A stretch of DNA of 7,561 nucleotides, taken from the NCBI GenBank assembly GCA_009920595.1, contig RFZR01000072.1, forward strand, positions 1 through 7,561. The letters are read 5' to 3'. Origin of the DNA: Alphaproteobacteria bacterium. GTDB lineage: Bacteria; Pseudomonadota; Alphaproteobacteria; Rhizobiales; Beijerinckiaceae. A program made the translations under genes and the position numbers. Below are positions 1-5,488 of the stretch, piece after piece. Numbering within the stretch: the first letter of the stretch is position 1; each line of letters opens with the position of its first letter. A model generated the notes under the pieces. The model was not told the origin of the DNA, ran no database searches, and worked only from the letters and a program-made list of their open reading frames with translations.

Positions 1-915
1 ACGGTTGTGAAGACCGTTATTCCATATTTTGAAACTTTTGTTGCGCGTTTCCCAACGATTGATGATCTTGCGCGCGCGGAACGAGATGAAGTTTTACGCC
101 TATGGGCTGGGCTTGGTTATTACTCCCGCGCGCGCAATCTTCATGCATGCGCGCAAAAAATAGTGAGCGAGCATCAAAGTCAATTTCCGAAATCAATCGA
201 GGCTTTGAAAAAACTACCCGGCATTGGCGCTTATACAGCCGGTGCCATCGCTTCTATTGCCTTTAATCAAAAAGAAGCGGCGATTGATGGCAATGTTGAG
301 CGGGTGATCACAAGACTTTATGCGCTTGATCGACCCGTAACCGAGCTAAAAGACGTCATCAGAAAAAAAGTGGAAGCGCTCATCCCTGAAGATCGGCCGG
401 GCGATTTTGCGCAAGCGATGATGGATCTTGGTGCAACGATCTGTATTCCGAAAGCGCCGCGTTGTTCGCTTTGTCCTATCATGAAAAACTGTGCGGCATT
501 TAAGGCAGGTGAGCCGACACTTTATCCCGTGAGGCAAGTGAAGAAAGCCAAGCCACATCGCTATGGCGCTGCGTTTATACTCAAGAGAATGGATGGTGCC
601 GTGCTGCTTGAGGATCGACCGGATCAGGGTCTGCTTGGGGGTATGACGGGCGTTCCGACAAGCCCATGGCAAGAGTTGGAGTTAGAAGAAGACGTGATCC
701 TTAATTCAGCTCCCGTGAAAGGACGCTGGCAAAAGCTTGAAGGCGTAGTCACACATGTCTTCACCCATTTTCATTTGACCTTGAGTGTCTATCATGCGGA
801 CGCGCCAAAGACGATGAAGATTAAGTCAAGCCATCGTTGGTCATCATCTAATGGACCGGAGGGTGAAGCGCTGCCGACCGTGTTTAGAAAAGTGATTGCG
901 CTCGCAAAAGCGTGA
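1..915 (+). CDS. mutY: A/G-specific adenine DNA glycosylase MutY, 5'-truncated by the window edge
   Basis: MutY removes adenine mispaired with 8-oxoguanine or guanine in base excision repair. The frame is open from base 1, and the first residues (TVVKTVIPYF) align with the conserved stretch after the family's LQQT motif. The true start and the catalytic Glu therefore lie upstream, and the GTG at base 7 is not a real start. Visible family marks are the GLGYYSRARNL segment, the helix-hairpin-helix LPGIGAYTAGAI (about bases 214-249), the catalytic Asp in AAIDGNVERV (codon 286-288), and the [4Fe-4S] cysteines in C-X6-C-X2-C-X5-C spacing (bases 442-492). A NUDIX-like C-terminal domain that recognises 8-oxoG follows, ending in EALPTVFRK. 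The stop at 913-915 lies one base from the stop of the convergent hydrolase gene, so transcription from either side would run into the other gene. No truncation is seen apart from the edge. Confidence 0.96.
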   Translation, partial: TVVKTVIPYFETFVARFPTIDDLARAERDEVLRLWAGLGYYSRARNLHACAQKIVSEHQSQFPKSIEALKKLPGIGAYTAGAIASIAFNQKEAAIDGNVERVITRLYALDRPVTELKDVIRKKVEALIPEDRPGDFAQAMMDLGATICIPKAPRCSLCPIMKNCAAFKAGEPTLYPVRQVKKAKPHRYGAAFILKRMDGAVLLEDRPDQGLLGGMTGVPTSPWQELELEEDVILNSAPVKGRWQKLEGVVTHVFTHFHLTLSVYHADAPKTMKIKSSHRWSSSNGPEGEALPTVFRKVIALAKA

Positions 916-916
916 A

Positions 917-1837
917 TTAACGCGGCAAAAATTTTGCGGTGAGCGATAAAGTGGGCGTCGCTTGCACAAGCCCGCGTGAGACAAGATCTTCGAGATGCGC
1001 AAAAACAGAAAGCCCTGCGGCACCATATAGACGCGGATCAAGACCCCGATAAAGCTTTGTAACAAGCTCCGGAATCGTCTCAACGCCTTCGCGCACAGAG
1101 TCGAGGATGCTTGTCTCGCGCAAACGTCGATGTGCCAAGAGTTGAGGTACAAAGCGCGAGGGGTTTCTCACCGCTTCCCCATGACCTGGGTAGTAAACTT
1201 GATCGTCCCGCGCGATCAATTTTTCAAGCGAGCGAAGATAGGGCTGCATAGCGCCGTCGGGTGGTGCCACAATGCTTGTGGACCATCCCATCACATGATC
1301 GCCCGAAAAGAGAGCTTTTTCATTTATCAAAGCGAAAGCGAGATGATTGATCGTGTGGCCGGGTGTTGCCACGACTTGAATTTCTATGTCTCCAAAATGG
1401 ATGTGATCATTATCATTCAAAATGCGATCAGGCTGATAATCATAGTCTGATGACGCATCGAGCGGATTGATCTCACCGTCATTCAAAGCGCGCGCCAGCT
1501 GATGCGGGCCGCATCCCATGAGCGGCACGCTCGCGAATGTCTTTAAAGTATTTGCAAGTGGTGAATGATCGCGATGGGTGTGAGTGACGAGGATGGCATT
1601 GAGACGCGACGTCCCGATAGCCTTCATGATTAAATCACGATGGGCCAGGTCGTCAGGCCCTGGATCGATCACGATCATATCACGATCACCAACAATATAT
1701 GTGCAGGTTCCTGTGAAGGTGAAGGGGCCTGGATTAGGCGCGATCACGCGCTGCACGATCGGGCTTAAGCGCTCAATCCGCCCGGCTGCTGGCATATTAC
1801 GATCGAAGTCTGGTTGTTCACCCATAATGTGTCGCAT
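917..1837 (-). CDS. Metallo-beta-lactamase-fold hydrolase, LACTB2-like, with C-terminal winged helix
   Basis: This is a 306-residue hydrolase of the MBL fold. The metal ligands are all present: THTHRDH (His86, His88, Asp90, His91), His161 in TPGHTINH, Asp180 in SGDHVMGW and His219 in YYPGHG. After the MBL domain, residues from about 231 to 296 (HRRLRETSILDSV...LEDLVSRGLV) match the winged-helix tail typical of LACTB2-like proteins. Relatives include an RNA endonuclease and proteins loosely annotated as glyoxalase II. The bacterial substrate is unknown, so no gene symbol is given. It is probably a soluble cytoplasmic enzyme, since no signal peptide is seen. ATG at 1837 is the longest start; ATG at 1825 is possible, and neither has a clear ribosome binding site. 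The upstream 63-aa gene is on the same strand 75 bases away with no obvious terminator between, so readthrough from its stress promoter is possible (inference). Confidence 0.9.
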   Translation of the reverse strand: MRHIMGEQPDFDRNMPAAGRIERLSPIVQRVIAPNPGPFTFTGTCTYIVGDRDMIVIDPGPDDLAHRDLIMKAIGTSRLNAILVTHTHRDHSPLANTLKTFASVPLMGCGPHQLARALNDGEINPLDASSDYDYQPDRILNDNDHIHFGDIEIQVVATPGHTINHLAFALINEKALFSGDHVMGWSTSIVAPPDGAMQPYLRSLEKLIARDDQVYYPGHGEAVRNPSRFVPQLLAHRRLRETSILDSVREGVETIPELVTKLYRGLDPRLYGAAGLSVFAHLEDLVSRGLVQATPTLSLTAKFLPR

Positions 1838-1868
1838 ACACTATTTTTGCGCTGCGACGCAATGAAAG

Positions 1869-1880
1869 GCGTATATACGC
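1869..1880. repeat. 12-bp perfect palindrome upstream of the MBL hydrolase
   Basis: GCGTATATACGC is a perfect 12-bp palindrome, 32 bases upstream of the hydrolase ATG, in the gap between that gene and the 63-aa gene. Its TATATA core could serve as a -10 element or the whole site as a small operator. No matching -35 element was recognised. It has no loop, so it is not a terminator hairpin. The function is unknown. Confidence 0.4.
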
Positions 1881-1912
1881 GCGCATCGTTTCTTGGTGCG
1901 GGCCGTTAAACA

Positions 1913-2104
1913 TCACATATCATCATTATCAGCGAGCGTGAGGCCGAGCCCTTCGTGCACACCCTTTGCGTCAATTTCATCAGCGATCATGCGCAACCAA
2001 CATGCAAATTCATTGGGTGGGGAGTTGAGGAGAAGTTGAGCAATGGCGACAAGCATGGTCGCGCATTCCGCCTGCCGTTCGGAAAAATCCCGATCCATAA
2101 CCAT
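1913..2104 (-). CDS. Small hypothetical protein, 63 aa, probable general stress response member
   Basis: I do not recognise this protein. It is 63 residues long and acidic, mostly predicted helical (SERQAECATMLVAIAQLLLN and FACWLRMIADEIDAKG), with cysteines at 14 and 35, a Pro-Pro break between the helices and an acidic DNDDM end. There is no signal peptide or convincing membrane segment. The start at ATG 2104 is supported by AGGAG seven bases upstream. The open frame continues upstream to 2257, but that version would overlap galE and read through the promoter, so it is rejected. An exact EcfG-type promoter motif (2139-2163) precedes it with a predicted leader of about 28 bases. The compact promoter, RBS and start arrangement argues that this is a real, stress-induced gene. 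ATG 2098 is a less likely alternative start. Confidence 0.72.
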   Translation of the reverse strand: MVMDRDFSERQAECATMLVAIAQLLLNSPPNEFACWLRMIADEIDAKGVHEGLGLTLADNDDM

Positions 2105-2111
2105 TTGCTTG

Positions 2112-2116
2112 CTCCT
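2112..2116 (-). promoter_or_regulatory. Ribosome binding site of the 63-aa gene
   Basis: AGGAG on the minus strand lies seven bases before ATG 2104. It fixes the start well inside the longer open frame that runs up to 2257. Confidence 0.7.
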
Positions 2117-2138
2117 ATGGCACCAAATCGATAGGAGA

Positions 2139-2163
2139 AACGTTAAGTGTGAGAAGATGTTCC
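2139..2163 (-). promoter_or_regulatory. EcfG-type promoter of the 63-aa gene
   Basis: On the minus strand GGAAC (2163-2159) is followed by exactly 16 bases and CGTT (2142-2139). This is the known alphaproteobacterial EcfG consensus GGAAC-N16/17-CGTT without a mismatch. Transcription should begin near 2132, giving a leader of about 28 bases to ATG 2104. It lies in the divergent gap with galE and points away from galE. Spacing and element sequence are seen directly; dependence on EcfG is inferred. Confidence 0.8.
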
Positions 2164-2203
2164 GTCGCTTGTTCACGAACCAATTCCGGGGGAGAGGCTC
2201 TTT

Positions 2204-3187
2204 ATGGCAGTTCTGATTACAGGCGGTGCAGGTTATATCGGTAGCCACATGGTGCATGATCTCGTTCAGCGCGGTGAAATACCCGTTGTTCTTGATGATC
2301 TTTCAACCGGATTTGAGTGGCTCTTGCCTGCGTCGGTTACTCTCATCCGTGGTGATATTGCGGATCAGGCGCTTGTTCGTAAAATTATCGAAGATTACAA
2401 TATTGATACGATTGCCCATTTCGCCGCCAAAATCGTTGTGCCTGACTCGGTAACCGACCCGCTTGGCTATTATGAGTCAAATACGGTTAAAGCGCGAAGC
2501 TTGATTGAGAGCACCGTCAAAAACGGTGTGAAACAATTTATTTTTTCATCGACCGCAGCTGTTTATGGCGAGCCGGACGAAATGCCGGTGAGCGAAGACA
2601 CCCGACCGAATCCCGTTTCCCCCTATGGTCGTTCTAAACTGATGGTTGAGTGGATGCTTGAAGATGCGCGTCATGCGCATGGTCTTCAATCCATGATATT
2701 GCGCTATTTTAATGTTGCGGGTGCCGATCCCGAGGCCCGATCGGGACAGGCAACGCCGCGTGCGACGCATCTTATTAAAACGGCATGCGAAGTCGTCACC
2801 GGCAAACGCCCTTCCATGAGCGTGTTTGGAAGTGATTATAAGACACGCGATGGCACATGTATTCGCGATTACATTCATGTGACGGATCTTGCGGCCGCAC
2901 ATAGTCTTGCGCTTGATTATCTTCGCAACGGCAATCCCGGCATCATGCTCAATTGCGCTTATGGCCATGGATCATCGGTGAATGAAGTGATCGACGCGGT
3001 AAAGCGTGTTTCGGGAGTGGATTTTGCAGTTCACTATGCCCCACGTCGTGCAGGTGATCCGCCAGAAGTCATCGCCACAGGGAGTAAGATCAAATCCGTG
3101 CTCGGGTTCAAGCCGCGTTATGATGATCTTGATATGATCGTCAAACATGCCTTAGCATTTGAGGAAAAGCTTCAAAGTCGTTCTTGA
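2204..3187 (+). CDS. galE: UDP-glucose 4-epimerase
   Basis: GalE interconverts UDP-glucose and UDP-galactose with tightly bound NAD, supplying galactosyl units for surface polysaccharide; exoB is the name used in some rhizobia. The 327-residue length is normal. The extended short-chain dehydrogenase fold is clear: the NAD-binding TGGAGYIGSH (residues 6-15), Asp-Asp-Leu-Ser at 31-34, the FSSTAAVYG strand (114-122) with catalytic Thr/Ser near 117, the YGRSK pair Tyr141/Lys145, and RYFNVAGADP at 167-176, typical of epimerases. ATG 2204 is chosen because a GGAG/GAGAGG ribosome site lies at 2191-2197 and because the Rossmann motif starts directly after it. The gene is divergent from the 63-aa stress gene, with a 99-base gap. 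No EcfG motif points towards galE and no clear other promoter was recognised. Confidence 0.96.
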   Translation: MAVLITGGAGYIGSHMVHDLVQRGEIPVVLDDLSTGFEWLLPASVTLIRGDIADQALVRKIIEDYNIDTIAHFAAKIVVPDSVTDPLGYYESNTVKARSLIESTVKNGVKQFIFSSTAAVYGEPDEMPVSEDTRPNPVSPYGRSKLMVEWMLEDARHAHGLQSMILRYFNVAGADPEARSGQATPRATHLIKTACEVVTGKRPSMSVFGSDYKTRDGTCIRDYIHVTDLAAAHSLALDYLRNGNPGIMLNCAYGHGSSVNEVIDAVKRVSGVDFAVHYAPRRAGDPPEVIATGSKIKSVLGFKPRYDDLDMIVKHALAFEEKLQSRS

Positions 3188-3210
3188 GACTTCGCCCCCG
3201 ACGTGAAGAT

Positions 3211-3534
3211 TCAAGTCTTAGGGTTAGTGGCTTCATCATCATCAGCTGTCTCATCATGGCGGCTTTTTCGTGCGGCTTTTTGTGTTACTTCGCCGCCTTT
3301 TCGACCAGCTTCAGCCGCCAATGCCGGATTTTTTGAAAAGCTTCGCTGCTCAGGCGCGACGCTTTGACCGCCCTTACGGCCCGCTTCGACAGCGAGTGCG
3401 GGATTGCGGGCAAAGCTTCGCTTTTCCTTGGGCACACTCTCGCCCCCTTTACGCGCGATCGCGCGTTGACGTTCCGCATCCATCGCGGCAAAACCGCGAG
3501 GGCGCACGATCGGCCGTGCACCATCCTTTGCCAT
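3211..3534 (-). CDS. KGG-repeat stress protein (YciG-like)
   Basis: This small hydrophilic protein of 107 residues carries three KGG motifs, at residues 29-31, 54-56 and 79-81, exactly 25 residues apart. The intervening blocks are nearly identical (SFARNPALAVEAGRKGG and SFSKNPALAAEAGRKGG). The N-terminal RGFAAMDAERQRAIARKGG is the classic opening of the stress-induced KGG-repeat family (YciG / con-10 type). Members are stress proteins of uncertain biochemical role. The C-terminal tail is charged and probably disordered (HDETADDDEA). ATG 3534 is preferred over ATG 3543 because AGGAGG ends directly against the earlier ATG but lies nine bases from the later one. It follows the DUF892 gene by 47 bases on the same strand and probably shares its EcfG promoter, since no second EcfG motif is seen in the gap. 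Confidence 0.9.
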   Translation of the reverse strand: MAKDGARPIVRPRGFAAMDAERQRAIARKGGESVPKEKRSFARNPALAVEAGRKGGQSVAPEQRSFSKNPALAAEAGRKGGEVTQKAARKSRHDETADDDEATNPKT

Positions 3535-3543
3535 GTCGATCAT

Positions 3544-3549
3544 CCTCCT
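3544..3549 (-). promoter_or_regulatory. Ribosome binding site that decides the KGG-protein start
   Basis: A full AGGAGG on the minus strand abuts ATG 3543 with no spacer but stands nine bases from ATG 3534. The downstream ATG is therefore the workable start. Confidence 0.8.
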
Positions 3550-3581
3550 GCAAACACAGGGGAGCGTTTTTGAAAATGATC

Positions 3582-4073
3582 CTAAATGGCGGCTTGTCGG
3601 TTTAACTTCGACGTCGCAATTTTTGAAAGCGTGTGGTCGAAATCTTTCGCCGTCGCGAGACTTTCATGCAAAGACCGAGCGGCATCTTTCTGACCGAGCG
3701 TTTCAGCCCATGCGATCAGAGTCCCGTAACGATTAATGCCATAATGTTCGATCTCCTGAAGTGCTGCGAGCAAAGCGGCATCACGTGTATCATCATCGCT
3801 GATGTCTTCAGCGAGAGATTTGGCTTCCTTGAGAAGGCCATCAATGCCCGCAGCATGATGGGCATTGGCTTTCATCTTTAGGTCATGCATTACGGCTTCT
3901 AATCGTTTAACACGGGCCCCAATCTCATCTTTATGTTTTTTCATCGCCGATTTGAGGTCTTTTTGCGTTACCTTTTTCTCGAAGCCGTCACTGGCTTGCA
4001 AAATCTCGTTCTCCGCATAGTACACATCATTGATGGTGCGCTGATAGAGATCGTTCAGAGTGGTAAGTTTCAT
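3582..4073 (-). CDS. Ferritin-like DUF892 protein (YciE/YciF family)
   Basis: This 163-residue all-helical protein belongs to the DUF892 ferritin-like family, whose members are stress-associated four-helix-bundle proteins with a likely di-metal site; the biochemical role is not established. The opening LNDLYQRTINDVYYAENEI is the family's first helix. The pattern HKDEIGARVKRLEAV (47-61) and the EIEHYGINRYGTL motif (107-119) give the expected Glu/His metal-ligand candidates (Glu21, His47, Glu50, Glu107, His110). The start is ATG 4073, eight bases after AGGAG; a GTG one codon earlier is less likely. An exact EcfG promoter motif lies about 40 bases upstream. The KGG gene follows 47 bases downstream. 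A DUF892 and KGG pair also recalls the yciEFG gene group of enterobacteria. This operon is a probable direct output of the phyR-nepR-ecfG locus beside it. Confidence 0.92.
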   Translation of the reverse strand: MKLTTLNDLYQRTINDVYYAENEILQASDGFEKKVTQKDLKSAMKKHKDEIGARVKRLEAVMHDLKMKANAHHAAGIDGLLKEAKSLAEDISDDDTRDAALLAALQEIEHYGINRYGTLIAWAETLGQKDAARSLHESLATAKDFDHTLSKIATSKLNRQAAI

Positions 4074-4081
4074 CACTGACT

Positions 4082-4086
4082 CTCCT
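4082..4086 (-). promoter_or_regulatory. Ribosome binding site of the DUF892 gene
   Basis: AGGAG on the minus strand lies eight bases before ATG 4073. It supports ATG over the adjoining upstream GTG at 4076. Confidence 0.7.
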
Positions 4087-4109
4087 CATGCAAGAATGCC
4101 TTCAAGGCA

Positions 4110-4134
4110 AACGCGGACCGTTCGCAGAGGTTCC
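4110..4134 (-). promoter_or_regulatory. EcfG-type promoter of the DUF892-KGG operon
   Basis: On the minus strand GGAAC (4134-4130), 16 bases, then CGTT (4113-4110) form an exact EcfG promoter. The predicted transcript start near 4103 gives a leader of about 30 bases with the ribosome site in the right place. It sits in the 118-base gap between phyR and the DUF892 gene, so this operon need not depend on readthrough from phyR. Confidence 0.85.
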
Positions 4135-4175
4135 GCCTTAACGAGTGAGGGTTCAGACTTAGGTTTGAAAGGAAG

Positions 4176-4194
4176 TGAGAAATTGATTTTCTCA
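4176..4194 (-). terminator. Weak hairpin at the phyR stop codon
   Basis: A 7-bp perfect stem (TGAGAAA with TTTCTCA) and 5-base loop overlaps the phyR stop codon at 4194-4192. On the minus-strand transcript a pyrimidine-rich CTTCCTTTC follows, but there is no real U tract and the stem is A/U-rich. It could be a poor terminator separating phyR from the next stress operon, or chance. Confidence 0.25.
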
Positions 4195-5034
4195 GTGACT
4201 AATTTGGATTTCTTTTTGATAATCCCAATAGGGAACTTTTGACCTTCTGTTGAAAAAAAGTGCTTTGCTGATGGTCGCGCGAACCACATTCTTTAAAAAT
4301 GGTTTGGTAATTATTCCCGCAGGATAGATACCTTGCGACTCATTCCACATTTCAGGAAATCTTGTGATGATGATGAGCGGAACGTCCTTGAACTTAGGAA
4401 TACTACCGAACAATGTGATGTCCACGGATTGATCAGACAAAACGAGTTCGCTGATAATCAGCCCCGGTTGTTCTCTTTCGATAAAATCACGGGCCTCATC
4501 CGCAGTTTTCGCAATCCCGCAAAGACTGTGTCCTAGCTCTTGAATAAGAGCGCCGATCAAATCGCCTGCCGCTGGATCGCTATCAATAATGAGCACTTTC
4601 GTAGAAATTTCTCCAGCGATTGATGCGTTGCCGAGTTCGACAAGTAAGCGGGCCTGCAGGGGTGATATCCCCATCACGTAAGCGATGTCTTCGTCGTCAA
4701 GGCCCTCGAGCGTCCGCAACAAGAAGGCAAGCAGTGGACGCTTAGGAATTCTTCTCAGGATCGTCTGTGCGGATTTTTCCATGGCGCAGCGACAGGACGG
4801 ATCGAAATCATCCAAGCGGGCGGGAAGGGCATCGACCAGACTCCCGAGCAATTTCAACCGCAGATCGACCACATGACCATTTGGAACAGATGAAAACCGT
4901 GAATCTGTGCCAGACAGTATGTTTGTTAGGATGGTTTCCAGGCAGGCGTCCGCTCGCGCAACATCACCGAATAGGGCTCTGCTAAACCGTCTCAAAACCG
5001 GGATCTCGGCGATCAGGGCGCGTGCCAAGGTCAT
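4192..5034 (-). CDS. phyR: PhyR-type anti-anti-sigma response regulator with degenerate phosphorylation site
   Basis: PhyR is the switch of the general stress response: its sigma-like domain, once active, binds NepR and frees EcfG. The 280-residue protein has the sigma-like half at 1-140 (LIAEIPVLRRFSRALFGD; then RPLLAFLLRTLEGLDDEDIAYVMGIS) and a receiver at 146-262. The receiver keeps Thr224 (IIITRFP) and Lys244 (IITKPF), the family's ITAYP and LITKPF positions. The phosphoacceptor position, normally Asp in LADIQLADGS, is Glu196 (ISELVLSDQS; codon GAA at 4449-4447). The acidic pocket, normally Glu-Asp-Glu, reads Asp151-Ser152-Asp153. About 18 extra residues (NRRSKVPYWDYQKEIQISH region) follow the usual C-terminus. 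ATG 5034 matches the family start, though no strong ribosome site is seen. It diverges from nepR-ecfG and has its own exact EcfG promoter. Family assignment is secure; phosphorylation-independent behaviour is inferred. Confidence 0.93.
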   Translation of the reverse strand: MTLARALIAEIPVLRRFSRALFGDVARADACLETILTNILSGTDSRFSSVPNGHVVDLRLKLLGSLVDALPARLDDFDPSCRCAMEKSAQTILRRIPKRPLLAFLLRTLEGLDDEDIAYVMGISPLQARLLVELGNASIAGEISTKVLIIDSDPAAGDLIGALIQELGHSLCGIAKTADEARDFIEREQPGLIISELVLSDQSVDITLFGSIPKFKDVPLIIITRFPEMWNESQGIYPAGIITKPFLKNVVRATISKALFFNRRSKVPYWDYQKEIQISH

Positions 5035-5094
5035 TTTAATGTCCGAGAATCTAATTTAGTACCTACTTATTCAAAAAATGCGTCTAAATCGGTA

Positions 5095-5119
5095 AACGCG
5101 ACTGAACGGATAAAGTTCC
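5095..5119 (-). promoter_or_regulatory. EcfG-type promoter of phyR
   Basis: On the minus strand GGAAC (5119-5115), 16 bases, then CGTT (5098-5095) match the EcfG consensus exactly. The predicted start near 5088 leaves a leader of about 54 bases before ATG 5034. It implies that active EcfG raises PhyR, a positive loop known at this locus in other Alphaproteobacteria. Confidence 0.87.
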
Positions 5120-5153
5120 CCCATTTCTGCGCTTTTTGGTGCAGTTTATAAAA

Positions 5154-5176
5154 TTAGCGAAAAATATTTTAGCTAA
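5154..5176. repeat. 23-bp imperfect palindrome between the divergent stress promoters
   Basis: TTAGC (5154-5158) and GCTAA (5172-5176) frame an A/T-rich core holding AAAATATTTT; 9 of 11 base pairs are complementary about a central base. A perfect TTAGCTAA is nested at 5169-5176. The element ends one base before the -35 of the nepR promoter and lies 35 bases behind the phyR -35. It could bind an additional regulator, act as an UP-like A/T element, or be chance in an A/T-rich gap. Confidence 0.4.
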
Positions 5177-5177
5177 G

Positions 5178-5202
5178 GGAACCGCCGTCCTGATCCGGAG
5201 TT
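5178..5202 (+). promoter_or_regulatory. Probable EcfG-type promoter of nepR-ecfG
   Basis: GGAAC (5178-5182), 16 bases, then AGTT (5199-5202) differ from the EcfG consensus only at the first -10 base (A for C). The predicted start near 5209 leaves a leader of about 60 bases to the nepR ATG. Autoregulation of nepR-ecfG is common in the group. The imperfect -10 may make it weaker than the phyR promoter facing the other way. Confidence 0.72.
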
Positions 5203-5257
5203 ATCGGATTAGTATTTTTCATAAGCGTATAAATCACGATCATCAAAACGTGCCGAT

Positions 5258-5261
5258 GGAG
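5258..5261 (+). promoter_or_regulatory. Ribosome binding site that decides the nepR start
   Basis: GGAG lies eight bases before ATG 5270 and only five before the preceding TTG 5267, so the ATG is the better start. Confidence 0.6.
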
Positions 5262-5269
5262 ATAGATTG

Positions 5270-5488
5270 ATGACGACACTCCCCCGTCGAAGCCCCCTTA
5301 CTGGCCTTCGAGAACTGACTGATCGGGCGGCTTTAGGCTCGATAGATCAGCAGATCGGACAGGAATTGAGGGCGCTTTATAATGAAGTGCTCGCAGAGCC
5401 AATCCCAGATCGCTTGTTGGCTTTGATTGCGAAGTTGGATGAGTCTGAAACCCCAGCGCCCGATGAAGAAGCGGAGATCACTTCATGA
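5270..5488 (+). CDS. nepR: NepR anti-sigma factor
   Basis: NepR sequesters EcfG in unstressed cells and is itself captured by activated PhyR. The 72-residue protein contains the family core IGQELRALYNEVLAEPIPDRLLALIAKLD (about residues 29-57), the two-helix segment contacting both partners, flanked by a variable N-terminus and an acidic tail (DEEAEITS). ATG 5270 is chosen on the GGAG site; a TTG one codon earlier is the alternative. Its TGA overlaps the ecfG ATG in an ATGA at 5485-5488, so the anti-sigma factor and sigma factor are translationally coupled. A near-consensus EcfG promoter precedes it. Nothing in the core appears damaged, so the partner of the odd PhyR looks conventional. Confidence 0.95.
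   Translation: MTTLPRRSPLTGLRELTDRAALGSIDQQIGQELRALYNEVLAEPIPDRLLALIAKLDESETPAPDEEAEITS

Noticed and set aside
844..1865. Several 90-106 codon frames opposite or across the MBL-fold gene and mutY end
   Set aside because: All lie over strongly supported genes, have no family features and are typical antisense shadows.
2105..2257. Upstream extension of the 63-aa gene to a 114-residue protein
   Set aside because: It would overlap the galE start, read through an exact promoter motif and ignore the AGGAG site at 2116-2112; the extra sequence is Cys/His/Trp-rich without family resemblance.
3184..3220. AGACTT / AAGTCT inverted repeat between galE and the KGG gene as a bidirectional terminator
   Set aside because: The arms are 6 bp with a 20-base spacer and no T tract on either side; they overlap both gene ends. 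Too weak to call.
4201..4209. Reading Asp201 (LSDQS) of PhyR as the phosphoacceptor instead of Glu196
   Set aside because: Asp201 aligns with the second, non-phosphorylated Asp of the family pattern LADIQLADGS; shifting the frame of alignment would need a five-residue gap in the strand. The codon of Asp201 is at 4434-4432; the coordinates here are only nominal.
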